Source of the DNA: Caloramator sp.
GTDB lineage: Bacteria; Bacillota; Clostridia; Clostridiales; Caloramatoraceae
Assembly (NCBI GenBank): GCA_026417075.1
Contig: JAOADY010000020.1
Span: 1-44,428, forward strand
Length of the DNA: 44,428 nt
Direction: 5' to 3'
Below, piece after piece: positions 17,601 through 25,119 of this stretch. Position numbers and translations under genes: made by a program. Position 1 is the first letter of the stretch; each line of letters begins with the position of its first letter. The notes under the pieces are model-generated. The model saw only the letters and a list, made by a program, of their open reading frames with translations. It was not told where the DNA came from and did not search any database.

Positions 17601-18650
17601 AAGCCTCAGGAATTTGTAGATAAAGTACTTTGCCCATCATATTGGAATGTGGAAGGAGTGGAACGGATGAAATTCGATGCAGTAGTAGGCAATCCGCCAT
17701 ATCAAATTAGCGACGGCGGTTATGGTGATAGCGCTAAGCCAATATATAATCTTTTTATAGATCAGGCAAAGGCACTAAATCCTAAATATTTATCAATGAT
17801 TATTCCTGCAAGATGGTATTCAGGAGGGAAAGGATTAGATTCTTTTAGAAAAAATATGCTAAAAGATGATCAATTAAATATTATACATGATTTTCCAGAA
17901 ACATCTGATTGCTTTTCTAATGTAAATATCCGTGGAGGAATATGCTATTTTTTGTGGGTTAAGGATAAACACGATGACTGTACCGTTTATAATCATCAAA
18001 ACAATAGGATTGTAAGCGTTTTAAAAAGACCTTTATTAGAAAAAAATGCAGAAACTTTTATTAGGTATAATAAAGCTATAACTATATTAAGAAAAGTTCA
18101 AGCATTTCAAGAGCCGACTATGGATAAACTTGTAAGTTCAAGAAAGCCTTTTGGTTTGGCTACAAATTTTAAAAATTTTTCTGTTAATAAAACTAAAGAA
18201 AAAGATATTTATTTATACAGATTTGGTAATAATGGATATATTTCTATAAATGAAATTTCTAAAAATAAAGAATTAATAGATGCAATAAAAATTTTTGTAC
18301 CATATGCAAGTCCAGGTGCAGATGACTATCCACATCTTGTGTTATCTAAACCAATTGTTGCAGGTATGAATGAAGTTTGTACTGAAACTTATTTAGTTAT
18401 AGGACCATTTAATAATGAATTAGTAGCCAAAAATGTTGCTAAATATATGAGTACAAAATTTTTCCGTTTTATGCTTTTGCTTTTAAAAAGTGCACAACAT
18501 ATCACACAAAAAGTTTACGCTTATGTTCCTCAGCAGGATTTTGCTAAAGTATGGACAGATGATGTTCTTTATAAAAAATATGGTATTACAGAGGATGAAA
18601 TTGCATTTATAAATACATTAGTTAAAGATGTGGATTGGGATTTGGACTAA
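14655..18650 (+). CDS. GIY-YIG nuclease / SF2 helicase / N6-adenine methyltransferase fusion (Type ISP/IIG-like RM protein)
   Basis: A 1331-aa multidomain protein. Residues about 12-135 look like a GIY-YIG (T5orf172-type) nuclease: LIYIFEIR...LLKIGDTT, ending at SREWFKV with the expected acidic residue. About 155-600 is an SF2 translocase with AKMRFGKT (motif I), VDEAH (II), ALSGTP (III) and a C-terminal lobe with GRLTTGVTVPEW and QTIFRVQSP. The methyltransferase part has a motif-I-like EINSKTGLYPLYAA near 895 and the catalytic GNPPYQ near 1012. The tail (about 1130-1331), ending VPQQDF...W...LYKKYGITEDEI, resembles Eco57I-type target-recognition ends. This suggests single-chain restriction, translocation and methylation, comparable to LlaGI-type enzymes but with a different nuclease. 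It starts 3 nt after the partner gene with GGGGGGA before the ATG. Self/non-self discrimination and phage defence are inferred. Confidence 0.78.
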   Translation: MKEFFTSSFEYKLIYIFEIRDEEHRGLLKIGDTTIKTEESIDKLTPNCDALNQAAKKRIMEYTNTAGISFELLHTELAVRREKDEKGRTVLKAFRDYDVHRVLENSKIPRKSFKNINSREWFKVDLKTAIKAIEAVKKGQHNLSNITTDSYTPIIFRPEQREAIEKTINQFKNGNKMLWNAKMRFGKTLCALEVIKKLKFKKTIILTHRPVLDSSWYEDFKKIFYRDKDYIYGSKNSGYTLDELIKTGKNFIYFASIQDLRGSDTVGGNFYKNDTVFKLNWDLVIVDEAHEGTTTALGSDVIKNIVKEDSGYDTKFLALSGTPFNILGEYDDNIYTWDYIMEQRCKREWDKTHFGDSNPYDELPELKIFTYDLGKLITDSRYIELEDKAFNFREFFRVWTGDIKFDKKPLPKGVEIGDFYHYDDVLSFLNLITKKDDESQYPYSTEEFRSLFRHSLWMVPGVKEAKALSKMMKKHPVFGSGAFEIVNVAGDGDEEEKYEDALKKVRDAIDRAGDDGYTITLSCGRLTTGVTVPEWTAVFMLSGSFSTSAASYLQTIFRVQSPCNKNGKIKRSCYVFDFAPDRTLKMVAESVAISTKAGKTNESDKRIMGEFLNYCPVIAVDGTVMKKYDTNRLLQQLKRAYAERAVQNGFDDNNLYNDELLKLDDIDLEKFKKLKGIVGASKAAPKYKDIDINNQGFADEEHEGKRNIENKLKRESAKEDEEKLKEMREKNKQAANARSILRGISIRMPLLIYGADINIDEDITMERLVEIVDDSSWEEFMPKGVTKEMFKDFIKYYDKEVFIAAGKKIRNIVKSADELSPLERIKKIAQLFSCFKNPDKETVLTPWRVVNMHMGDCLGGYSFYDDNYDMPIDEPRYIEHGEVTLDTLGNKDSKILEINSKTGLYPLYAAYSIFRSKCASYSKEDLTFELEEKLWNETVEKNIFVICKTPMAKSITKRTLTGFKDVSSNLKYFDDIIDIMKNKPQEFVDKVLCPSYWNVEGVERMKFDAVVGNPPYQISDGGYGDSAKPIYNLFIDQAKALNPKYLSMIIPARWYSGGKGLDSFRKNMLKDDQLNIIHDFPETSDCFSNVNIRGGICYFLWVKDKHDDCTVYNHQNNRIVSVLKRPLLEKNAETFIRYNKAITILRKVQAFQEPTMDKLVSSRKPFGLATNFKNFSVNKTKEKDIYLYRFGNNGYISINEISKNKELIDAIKIFVPYASPGADDYPHLVLSKPIVAGMNEVCTETYLVIGPFNNELVAKNVAKYMSTKFFRFMLLLLKSAQHITQKVYAYVPQQDFAKVWTDDVLYKKYGITEDEIAFINTLVKDVDWDLD

Positions 18651-18764
18651 TTCTTTTATCATGAACATTTTTACCTTGCCTTCAATATAATAACTTTAAT
18701 ATTTAAAGTAAAAATGCAAAAACTAATATTAGTGATAAAGGCATGAAGGTAAGGAGGCGTTTAT

Positions 18765-19001
18765 ATGTCCGATTATAGAATAAATTTTGGAACTGTTATA
18801 GGGCCTGCTGATATGAATAAACTATACGGTATGTTAAGTATATTAGGAGGAAATGATGAACTTAATATAATATTAGAGTCTGCAGATGCTCATCAGACAG
18901 AAAGCATATTAAAAATTCTCGATGAGCATGATTTTGATGTAGCAACTAAAGGTTCTTCAGATGGTCTTCACTATAATATAATTGCAAGGAGAAAGATGTA
19001 A
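18765..19001 (+). CDS. Small conserved-looking protein of unknown function
   Basis: A 78-aa soluble protein with alternating strand and helix patterns (INFGTVIG...LNIILESADAHQTESILKILDEHDFDV...YNIIARRKM), suggesting a compact alpha/beta fold. No cysteines, membrane segment or catalytic motif are visible. AAGGAGGCG lies 8 nt before the ATG, a strong ribosome site. The next small gene starts 2 nt after its stop, so the two are probably co-transcribed. I do not recognise the family. Confidence 0.7.
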   Translation: MSDYRINFGTVIGPADMNKLYGMLSILGGNDELNIILESADAHQTESILKILDEHDFDVATKGSSDGLHYNIIARRKM

Positions 19002-19003
19002 TT

Positions 19004-19138
19004 ATGAAGAGAAAACATTATAAATTAAAGCATTTAAAACACATAAAAGTTGAGCATATGGACTTTACAAATAAAAAGTATAATGACAATAAAGCAAAGG
19101 ATGTAGATGTTGGAATAAACAATTTAGGTTTTAAATAA
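19004..19138 (+). CDS. Very small basic, histidine-rich protein (44 aa)
   Basis: This ORF is too short for the track. It reads MKRKHYKLKHLKHIKVEH and continues with lysine/asparagine-rich sequence to GINNLGFK. It starts 2 nt after the 78-aa gene and ends in the stem of a strong terminator, the position expected for a real last gene of a two-gene unit. AAGGAG lies 12 nt before the ATG, which is somewhat far. Four histidines and many lysines in the first 18 residues suggest nucleic-acid or metal binding, but there is no direct evidence. Confidence 0.5.
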   Translation: MKRKHYKLKHLKHIKVEHMDFTNKKYNDNKAKDVDVGINNLGFK

Positions 19139-19168
19139 GCCAGTGGTTAAAATGCCTTCTGGCTTTTT
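19137..19168 (+). terminator. Terminator before the acc operon
   Basis: AAGCCAG and CTGGCTT pair across a 15-nt loop, followed by a T-run. It overlaps the stop codon of the 44-aa ORF. Confidence 0.85.
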
Positions 19169-19172
19169 ATTA

Positions 19173-19202
19173 TTGATGAATAATATTGTTATATGATATA
19201 AT
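19173..19202 (+). promoter_or_regulatory. Promoter of accBCDA
   Basis: TTGATG and TATAAT are 18 bp apart, about 50 bp upstream of accB and immediately after the preceding terminator. Confidence 0.6.
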
Positions 19203-19211
19203 AATTTATAA

Positions 19212-19228
19212 TTAGAACCAGGTATTAA
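19212..19228 (+). promoter_or_regulatory. FapR-like operator upstream of accB
   Basis: TTAGAACCAGGTATTAA is a 17-bp imperfect palindrome (TTAnnACCnGGTnnTAA). It agrees well with FapR sites of Gram-positive lipid genes, which have a TTAGTACC...GGTACTAA form. It starts 10 bp after the -10, at or just past the likely transcription start. Malonyl-CoA-responsive repression of the malonyl-CoA-producing operon would make sense. The regulator gene is not in the window. Confidence 0.6.
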
Positions 19229-19251
19229 TATTAGGTTGCATGGAGGAAATT

Positions 19252-19698
19252 ATGGAAATAAAGGATATAAAGGAAATAATAAAAGCTATAGACGTAAGCA
19301 GTATTTCAGAATTTGAATTTCAAAAGGGAGATACGAAGATTTTAATAAAGAAAAATGATGGAATAAAAAATGTTAAGCTTATAAAGGAACCTGAAGCAGA
19401 GAGCGCTGTCGTAATAGATGAAAAGGTTAGCGTTAAAGAAGAAATAAAAGAAGAAGAACTTTATTATATTAAATCTCCGATAGTTGGGACTTTTTACTCA
19501 TCTCCTAATCCAGATTCAAAACCCTATGTAGAAATAGGGAGTAAGGTTAAAAAGGGAGATGTTCTTTGCATTGTAGAGGCTATGAAGCTTATGAATGAAA
19601 TAACATCAGAGGTTGACGGAGAAATCGTTAAGATTATGGTTGATAATGGTAGTTTAGTTGAATATGGGCAGCCTCTATTTGGTGTAAGGAAGGTGTGA
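19252..19698 (+). CDS. accB: Biotin carboxyl carrier protein of acetyl-CoA carboxylase
   Basis: Carries the carboxylated biotin between AccC and AccDA in the first step of fatty-acid synthesis. The protein is 148 aa: an N-terminal helical part, an acidic linker (about 45-75) and a C-terminal biotinyl domain with the biotinylated lysine in EAMKLMN. ATG 19252 is chosen because TGGAGG lies 5 nt before it and [14 protein letters not shown] is the usual family start; the track's ATG 19240 precedes that site. It is the first gene of accBCDA. Confidence 0.95.
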   Translation: MEIKDIKEIIKAIDVSSISEFEFQKGDTKILIKKNDGIKNVKLIKEPEAESAVVIDEKVSVKEEIKEEELYYIKSPIVGTFYSSPNPDSKPYVEIGSKVKKGDVLCIVEAMKLMNEITSEVDGEIVKIMVDNGSLVEYGQPLFGVRKV

Positions 19699-19700
19699 TT

Positions 19701-21053
19701 ATGTTTAAAAGAATACTTATTGCAAATAGAGGAGAGATAGCTGTAAGGATAATAAGGGCCTGTATGGAAATGGGCATAGAGACGGTGGCTGTTTATTCTG
19801 AAGCGGATAAGGATGCTATGCACGTTTATCTTGCTGACAAGGCGGTATGCGTTGGGCCTGCACAATCACAAAAGAGCTATCTTAACATTCCAGCAATAAT
19901 TTCAGCAGCAAAATTAACCGGGGCGGAGGCAATACACCCCGGATTTGGCTTTTTATCTGAAAACTCAAAGTTTGCTTCCCTTTGCAGTTTAGCTGATATT
20001 AAGTTTATAGGTCCATCAAGCAGCGCTATTGAACTTATGGGTGATAAGGCAACGGCAAGGGAAACTATGAAAAAAGCAGGGGTTCCTGTTGTTCCTGGCT
20101 CTGAAGGGAAATTATATACTGCAGAAGAAGCAAAGGAAATTGCTGATAAAATAGGATATCCTGTTATGATAAAAGCTTCAAGCGGTGGTGGAGGCAGAGG
20201 TATGAGAGTTGTAAATGATGAGAGTGAATTTATTAAACTTTTTAACCTTTGCCAGCAGGAATCAAAGGCTGCCTTTAATGATGATGCTATGTATGTTGAA
20301 AAATATATAGTAAATCCAAGACACATAGAATTTCAAATATTATCAGACAGCTTTGGGAATATTTTGCACCTTGGTGAGAGAGATTGTACTCTTCAAAGAA
20401 GAAATCAAAAGGTTTTAGAAGAGGCTCCATCAATAATACTCGATGATGAGCTTAGAGAAAAGATGGGTAAAGCTGCGGTTATGGCAGCAAAAGCCTGCAA
20501 TTATGAAAATGCAGGAACCGTTGAGTTTCTTCTCGATAGGGATAAAAACTTTTATTTTATGGAAATGAACACAAGAGTTCAGGTAGAGCATCCTGTAACT
20601 GAAATGGTAACTGGAATAGATATAATTAAAGAACAGATAAAAATAGCAGCTGGTAAGCCTTTACAATATAAGCAGGAAGATATAAAAATCACAGGTCATG
20701 CAATAGAATGTAGAATAAATGCGGAAAATCCAAAGATGAATTTTAGACCAAGCCCTGGAAAGGTTACAACTTTTCATGTTCCTGGAGGTTTTGGTGTCAG
20801 GATAGATAGCGCAATATATCAGGACTATTCTATACCTCCTTTTTATGATTCTATGATTGCAAAACTTATAGTTCATGGAAAAGATAGAAATGAGGCTATA
20901 GAGAAGATGAAGGTTGCACTATCTCAGTTTGTTATCGATGGCGTTGATAATAATATAGACTTTTTAATAAAACTATTATGCAATGAGGATGTTAAAAATA
21001 ATAATTATGATACATCCTATATTGAAAAATGGTTAAAGAAATCAGGTGAATAA
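19701..21053 (+). CDS. accC: Biotin carboxylase subunit of acetyl-CoA carboxylase
   Basis: ATP- and bicarbonate-dependent carboxylation of biotin on AccB. It is 450 aa from ATG 19701 (MFKRILIANRGEIAVRI), 7 nt after AAGGAAGG; the track's GTG 19695 overlaps accB and is less likely. ATP-grasp signatures are visible: the glycine-rich KASSGGGGRGMR loop, the EKYI segment, MEMNTRVQVEHPVTE, and HAIECRINAE in the C-terminal domain. Length is typical. accD starts 2 nt after its stop. Confidence 0.97.
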   Translation: MFKRILIANRGEIAVRIIRACMEMGIETVAVYSEADKDAMHVYLADKAVCVGPAQSQKSYLNIPAIISAAKLTGAEAIHPGFGFLSENSKFASLCSLADIKFIGPSSSAIELMGDKATARETMKKAGVPVVPGSEGKLYTAEEAKEIADKIGYPVMIKASSGGGGRGMRVVNDESEFIKLFNLCQQESKAAFNDDAMYVEKYIVNPRHIEFQILSDSFGNILHLGERDCTLQRRNQKVLEEAPSIILDDELREKMGKAAVMAAKACNYENAGTVEFLLDRDKNFYFMEMNTRVQVEHPVTEMVTGIDIIKEQIKIAAGKPLQYKQEDIKITGHAIECRINAENPKMNFRPSPGKVTTFHVPGGFGVRIDSAIYQDYSIPPFYDSMIAKLIVHGKDRNEAIEKMKVALSQFVIDGVDNNIDFLIKLLCNEDVKNNNYDTSYIEKWLKKSGE

Positions 21054-21055
21054 AT

Positions 21056-21943
21056 ATGTGGAAGGATTTGTTTGTTCAAAGAAAGTACGCAACATTAAAG
21101 GTAACAAAAAAGAATGATTTTATAAAAGATGAGAATGTTAGCACCGATAATATAGATGTAGATATGTTTACAAAATGTCCATCCTGTGGAGAAATACTTA
21201 TTAATATGGATCTTGATAAAAATTTAAAGGTTTGTTTAAAGTGCAATCATCATTTTAGAATAGGAAGCAAAGAAAGAATAGATATTACCTTTGATAAAGA
21301 TAGCATAGAATATTTTGATACAAATATGAAAAGTTTAAATCCTTTAGGATTTCCAGGCTATAGTGAAAAATTAAAATCCTTAAGCAAATCTTTAGGAATT
21401 AATGAAGCGGTAGTAACGGGAAGAGGAAAGATAGAAGGAATAGATGTGTGTTTTGGAGTCATGGAGCCTAATTTTATAATGGGTTCTATGGGAAGCGTTG
21501 TTGGAGAAAAACTTTCAAGAATGTTTGAAAGGGCAATAGAAATGAAACTTCCTGTCATTGTTTTTTGCGCCTCTGGGGGAGCAAGAATGCAGGAGGGGAT
21601 GCTCTCTTTATCACAAATGGCAAAGGTTTCAGCGGCGGTAAAAAAACACAGCAATAAAGGACTTTTATATATAAGCGTTATAACTGATCCAACAACAGGA
21701 GGTGTTACTGCAAGTTTTGCGTCTTTAGGAGATATAATAATCGCAGAGCCTAAAGCTACAATTGGATTTGCAGGAAGAAGAGTAATAGAGCAGACAATAA
21801 AGCAAAAGCTTCCTTTAGAATTTCAAACTTCAGAATTTATGCTAGAGCATGGTTTTATAGATATGATAGCAGATAGAAATAAAATGAAGGAAACCCTCCA
21901 TAATATACTTAAAATTCACATGGGGGTGAAGGGTAATGAATGA
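21056..21943 (+). CDS. accD: Acetyl-CoA carboxylase carboxyltransferase subunit beta
   Basis: With AccA it transfers the carboxyl group from biotin to acetyl-CoA, making malonyl-CoA. The 295-aa protein has the N-terminal four-cysteine zinc finger (CPSCG...CLKCNHH, about residues 42-64) and the crotonase-like carboxyltransferase core with CASGGARMQEG and DPTTGGVTASFA. Its last 8 nt overlap accA (ATGAATGA), giving tight translational coupling that fits the equal stoichiometry of the A2B2 enzyme. Confidence 0.97.
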   Translation: MWKDLFVQRKYATLKVTKKNDFIKDENVSTDNIDVDMFTKCPSCGEILINMDLDKNLKVCLKCNHHFRIGSKERIDITFDKDSIEYFDTNMKSLNPLGFPGYSEKLKSLSKSLGINEAVVTGRGKIEGIDVCFGVMEPNFIMGSMGSVVGEKLSRMFERAIEMKLPVIVFCASGGARMQEGMLSLSQMAKVSAAVKKHSNKGLLYISVITDPTTGGVTASFASLGDIIIAEPKATIGFAGRRVIEQTIKQKLPLEFQTSEFMLEHGFIDMIADRNKMKETLHNILKIHMGVKGNE

Positions 21944-22877
21944 TGTCGATATAAAGATAAAAGAAATAGATGAAAAGATAAAAAAGATAAAGGATTTTAT
22001 GAATTCAAGCGGAATTGATTTATCTGGAGAGATAGAATCTTTAAATCAAAAGAAAAATGAACTTATAAAATCCCTAAATCCTAAAAGCCCTTGGGAAATC
22101 GTTCAAATAGCGAGGCAAAAGAGCAGACCTAATTATGAAGATTATATAAACGGAATTATCGATAGTTTTATAGAGTTTCATGGAGATAGAAGCTTTAGGG
22201 ATGATGCTGCTATTGTTGGAGGAATTGGCTTTATAGATAAATTTCCTGTTACATTTATAAGTCACGCTAAAGGGAAAAACATAGAAGAAAATGTTAAACG
22301 AAACTTTGGGAGTCCCCATCCTGAAGGTTATAGAAAGGCTTTAAGGCTTATGAAACAGGCTGAAAAATTTAAAAGACCTGTTGTGTGTTTTATAGATACT
22401 TCGGGGGCCTATTGCGGTGTTGGAGCAGAAGAAAGAGGTCAGGGAGAAGCTATTGCAAGGAATCTTCTTGAGATGTCCGATCTTAAAACACCTATAATAT
22501 CCGTTGTTATAGGAGAAGGGGGAAGCGGAGGAGCCCTTGCTCTTGGAGTTGCAGACAGGGTTTTTATGCTGGAAAATGCAATTTATTCTGTTATATCCCC
22601 TGAAGGTTGTGCATCAATACTTTTAAAAGACTCAGGAAGAGCAAATGAGGCTGCAAACTATCTAAAGCTTACATCTAGGGATCTTTTAGAGCTTAAAGTA
22701 ATAGATGGCATAATAAAAGAGCCCTCAGGGGGTGCTCATAACGATGCGGAGCTTACTGCTAAAAATGTTAAATCGGTTTTAATTGATGCTCTTAATGAAC
22801 TTACTAAAATGGATGTTAATGATTTAGTTGAAAAAAGGTATGATAAAATAAGAAGTATAGGAGTGTTTCTTGAGTAG
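21936..22877 (+). CDS. accA: Acetyl-CoA carboxylase carboxyltransferase subunit alpha
   Basis: Partner of AccD in the malonyl-CoA-forming carboxyltransferase. It is 313 aa, with an N-terminal coiled-coil-like helix (about 1-45) and then the crotonase fold with EFHGDRSFRDD, FIDTSGAYCG, AEERGQGEAIARN, IGEGGSGGALALGV and SPEGCASIL. The GGGTGA site lies inside the end of accD. It closes the operon and is followed by a GC-rich hairpin. Confidence 0.97.
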   Translation: MNDVDIKIKEIDEKIKKIKDFMNSSGIDLSGEIESLNQKKNELIKSLNPKSPWEIVQIARQKSRPNYEDYINGIIDSFIEFHGDRSFRDDAAIVGGIGFIDKFPVTFISHAKGKNIEENVKRNFGSPHPEGYRKALRLMKQAEKFKRPVVCFIDTSGAYCGVGAEERGQGEAIARNLLEMSDLKTPIISVVIGEGGSGGALALGVADRVFMLENAIYSVISPEGCASILLKDSGRANEAANYLKLTSRDLLELKVIDGIIKEPSGGAHNDAELTAKNVKSVLIDALNELTKMDVNDLVEKRYDKIRSIGVFLE

Positions 22878-22902
22878 AGGGCGTATTTGCCCTCTTAAAA
22901 TT
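22876..22902 (+). terminator. Weak terminator-like hairpin after accA
   Basis: AGAGGGC and GCCCTCT form a 7-bp stem with a 6-nt loop overlapping the accA stop. The tail (TAAAATTT) is a poor T-run. Confidence 0.6.
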
Positions 22903-23006
22903 TGAGAAAAATAATGAAAAATTTATATAATTTAAGTATTTTTTATATAAATTTTGATAATTGGGTATGATAAACAAATATAAGAATATTTTAGATTTTA
23001 TGTATA

Positions 23007-23034
23007 TTGAATCTATAAAACAGGGTATTATAAT
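23007..23034 (+). promoter_or_regulatory. Promoter of the ctsR-mcsA-mcsB-clpC operon
   Basis: TTGAAT and TATAAT are 16 bp apart. The predicted start near 23041 coincides with the CtsR operator, so CtsR binding would prevent initiation. Confidence 0.7.
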
Positions 23035-23043
23035 AAAATTGAA

Positions 23044-23060
23044 GGTCAAAGAAAGTCAAA
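23044..23060 (+). promoter_or_regulatory. CtsR operator
   Basis: GGTCAAAGAAAGTCAAA exactly fits the heptad direct repeat (A/G)GTCAAA-NAN-(A/G)GTCAAA known for CtsR. A third overlapping AGTCAAA follows (23060-23066). It lies between the promoter and ctsR, giving autoregulation. Confidence 0.92.
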
Positions 23061-23078
23061 GTCAAAAGAGGTGGTGTG

Positions 23079-23537
23079 ATGGCAAGACTATCCGATATAA
23101 TTGAAAATTTTATTAAAGAAATGCTTGAAAACAACGACAAAAACTATCTTGAGATTCAAAGAAATGAGCTTGCAAATCTTTTTAACTGTGCCCCATCTCA
23201 GATAAATTATGTTCTTACAACGAGGTTTACTGTCAATAGAGGTTATTATATTGAAAGTAAACGAGGTGGTGGAGGATGTATAAAGATTACGAAAATAAAT
23301 ATAGACAAGAATGATTATATAAGGGAAGCAATATGGAATAATATAGGTGATGAAGTAACACAGCAGGAGGCAGAAGGTTATATAGATATTTTTGAAGAAA
23401 GAGGTTTTATAACCGAAAGAGAAGCAAAACTTATGAAATCGGTTATAAACGATAAGACATTAAATCTTTCATCGGAAATTAGAGATTTAATAAGAGCGCA
23501 GATTTTAAAAACAATGCTTATAACTATGATTGAGTAA
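23079..23537 (+). CDS. ctsR: Transcriptional repressor CtsR
   Basis: Represses heat-shock protease genes until inactivated by heat or McsB. It is 152 aa from ATG 23079 (MARLSDIIENFIKEML), 4 nt after GAGGTGG; the track's GTG 23076 is one codon earlier and inside that spacing. The winged-helix domain includes the glycine-rich wing SKRGGGGCIKI (about 61-71), the thermosensing part of CtsR. The C-terminal helical domain follows. It is the first gene of a CtsR-controlled operon with its own operator upstream. Confidence 0.96.
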   Translation: MARLSDIIENFIKEMLENNDKNYLEIQRNELANLFNCAPSQINYVLTTRFTVNRGYYIESKRGGGGCIKITKINIDKNDYIREAIWNNIGDEVTQQEAEGYIDIFEERGFITEREAKLMKSVINDKTLNLSSEIRDLIRAQILKTMLITMIE

Positions 23538-23551
23538 TGGAGGTGTTTTAT

Positions 23552-24085
23552 ATGCTTTGTCAAAAATGCAATCAAAGAGAGGCAAATGTTCATATTACAA
23601 AAATAATAAATGGTGTTAAAACAGAACTTCATCTTTGTGATGAATGTGCGAGGGAGAGCAATGAGGCTAATATTTCTATACCAATAACCTTTGGAATGCC
23701 TATGTCTTTCCAGAATATACTTGAAGGTTTTATGGAGATGATGGGAGGAATTCCTCATCAGCTGATTGAAGAAATTTCATGCCCAATGTGTCATATGACC
23801 TTTGAAAATTTTAAGCAAACCGGAAGATTTGGATGCGGCAATTGTTATAGTGCATTTAATGATAATATACTTCCTTTGATGAAAAGAATACATGGTAATA
23901 TTCAGCATACAGGGAAAGTTCCAAAACGCTCTGGAGGAATTTTGAAGGTTAAAAGAGATATTGAAAAACTTAAAAATGAACTTAAAATGGCTGTTGCTAA
24001 TGAGGAATATGAAAAGGCAGCAAGGCTAAGGGATGAGATAAAACATTTGGAAGAAAGGTTAAATAATAAGCAGGATAAGGAGTGA
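23552..24085 (+). CDS. mcsA: Protein-arginine kinase activator McsA
   Basis: Zinc-binding activator of the arginine kinase McsB. It is 177 aa from ATG 23552 (MLCQKCNQREANVHI), with GGAGGTG upstream; the track's ATG 23537 is part of that upstream region and overlaps the ctsR stop. Two zinc modules are visible: CQKC...CDEC (about 3-32) and CPMC...CGNC (about 76-99). A C-terminal UVR motif (NEEYEKAARLRDEIKHLE) follows, also found in ClpC. mcsB starts 4 nt after its stop. Confidence 0.95.
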   Translation: MLCQKCNQREANVHITKIINGVKTELHLCDECARESNEANISIPITFGMPMSFQNILEGFMEMMGGIPHQLIEEISCPMCHMTFENFKQTGRFGCGNCYSAFNDNILPLMKRIHGNIQHTGKVPKRSGGILKVKRDIEKLKNELKMAVANEEYEKAARLRDEIKHLEERLNNKQDKE

Positions 24086-24089
24086 TAAA

Positions 24090-25109
24090 ATGAGCTTTTT
24101 TTCTAAATCTAATGATTCGGGGATAGTTTTAACAAGTAGAATAAGGTTTGCAAGGAATATAGATGGTATGCCATTTCCACAGGTTCTTTCAGATTCTGCT
24201 TCAAAGAAAGTAATAGATGATGTGTATTCTGCACTTTTAAACAGCAGCTTTTCTGAAGCTAAGAATTTAAAGCTCATAAATTTAAAGGATATGGATAGGC
24301 TTAATATGATGGCTATGGTTGAAAGGCATGTTATAAGCAGAGATATAATTGAGAATTTTCAAAGGGCAGCAATAATTTTAGATAATGATGAAAAAATTTC
24401 TATAATGCTTAATGAGGAAGATCATATAAGGCTTCAGGTTATGTATAAAGGGCTTATGCTGAAAGAAGCCTTTGAGGATGCAAATAAGATAGATGATGCC
24501 ATAGAAGAGAATATAACCTATGCCTTTGATGCTAAATTCGGATATTTAACAAGCTGTCCTACAAATGTTGGGACAGGAATGAGGGCATCGGTAATGCTTC
24601 ATCTCCCAGCGTTAACCTTTACTAAGAATATAAATAATATATTAAATACAGTATCACAGGTTGGAATGACTATAAGAGGACTTTATGGAGAAGGAAGCAA
24701 TGCCCTTGGGAATATATATCAGGTATCTAATCAGGTTGCTCTTGGTTTTTCAGAAGAGGAGATTATAAATAGCCTTATTGCAGTTATAAATAAAATTGTA
24801 GATCAGGAAGAAAAAGCAAGGGAGATAATGGCTCAAAAAAGAAGCATAGCTCTTGAGGATGATGTATATAGAAGCCTTGGACTTTTAAAGTTTGCAAGAA
24901 GTCTTGATACAAATGAATGTTTACCTCTTATTTCACAGGTAAGACTAGGGGATGAAATGGGAATAATTAAAGAAGTGGATATTAAAAAACTAAATGAACT
25001 TATTACTCTTATTCAGCCTGCAACATTGCAACTTTTAGATAAGAGAGAGCTTGAACCTAAGGATAGAGATGTTGTTAGAGCTAGAATGGTAAGGGAATAT
25101 TTAAAATAG
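24090..25109 (+). CDS. mcsB: Protein-arginine kinase McsB
   Basis: Phosphorylates arginines on proteins, marking them for ClpCP degradation and inactivating CtsR. The 339-aa protein has the guanido-kinase fold: [17 protein letters not shown] near the N-terminus, the [11 protein letters not shown] nucleotide-binding stretch, [15 protein letters not shown] carrying the active-site cysteine, and RGLYGEGS. It sits between its activator gene and the Clp ATPase gene. Confidence 0.96.
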   Translation: MSFFSKSNDSGIVLTSRIRFARNIDGMPFPQVLSDSASKKVIDDVYSALLNSSFSEAKNLKLINLKDMDRLNMMAMVERHVISRDIIENFQRAAIILDNDEKISIMLNEEDHIRLQVMYKGLMLKEAFEDANKIDDAIEENITYAFDAKFGYLTSCPTNVGTGMRASVMLHLPALTFTKNINNILNTVSQVGMTIRGLYGEGSNALGNIYQVSNQVALGFSEEEIINSLIAVINKIVDQEEKAREIMAQKRSIALEDDVYRSLGLLKFARSLDTNECLPLISQVRLGDEMGIIKEVDIKKLNELITLIQPATLQLLDKRELEPKDRDVVRARMVREYLK

Positions 25110-25119
25110 GAGGGAGATT

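Noticed and set aside
19524-19865. 113-aa minus-strand ORF across accB-accC
   Set aside because: Shadow of two well-identified genes; no ribosome site or recognisable product.
23378-23758. 126-aa minus-strand ORF over ctsR-mcsA
   Set aside because: Antisense to two clear genes and the mcsA ribosome site, with no supporting features.
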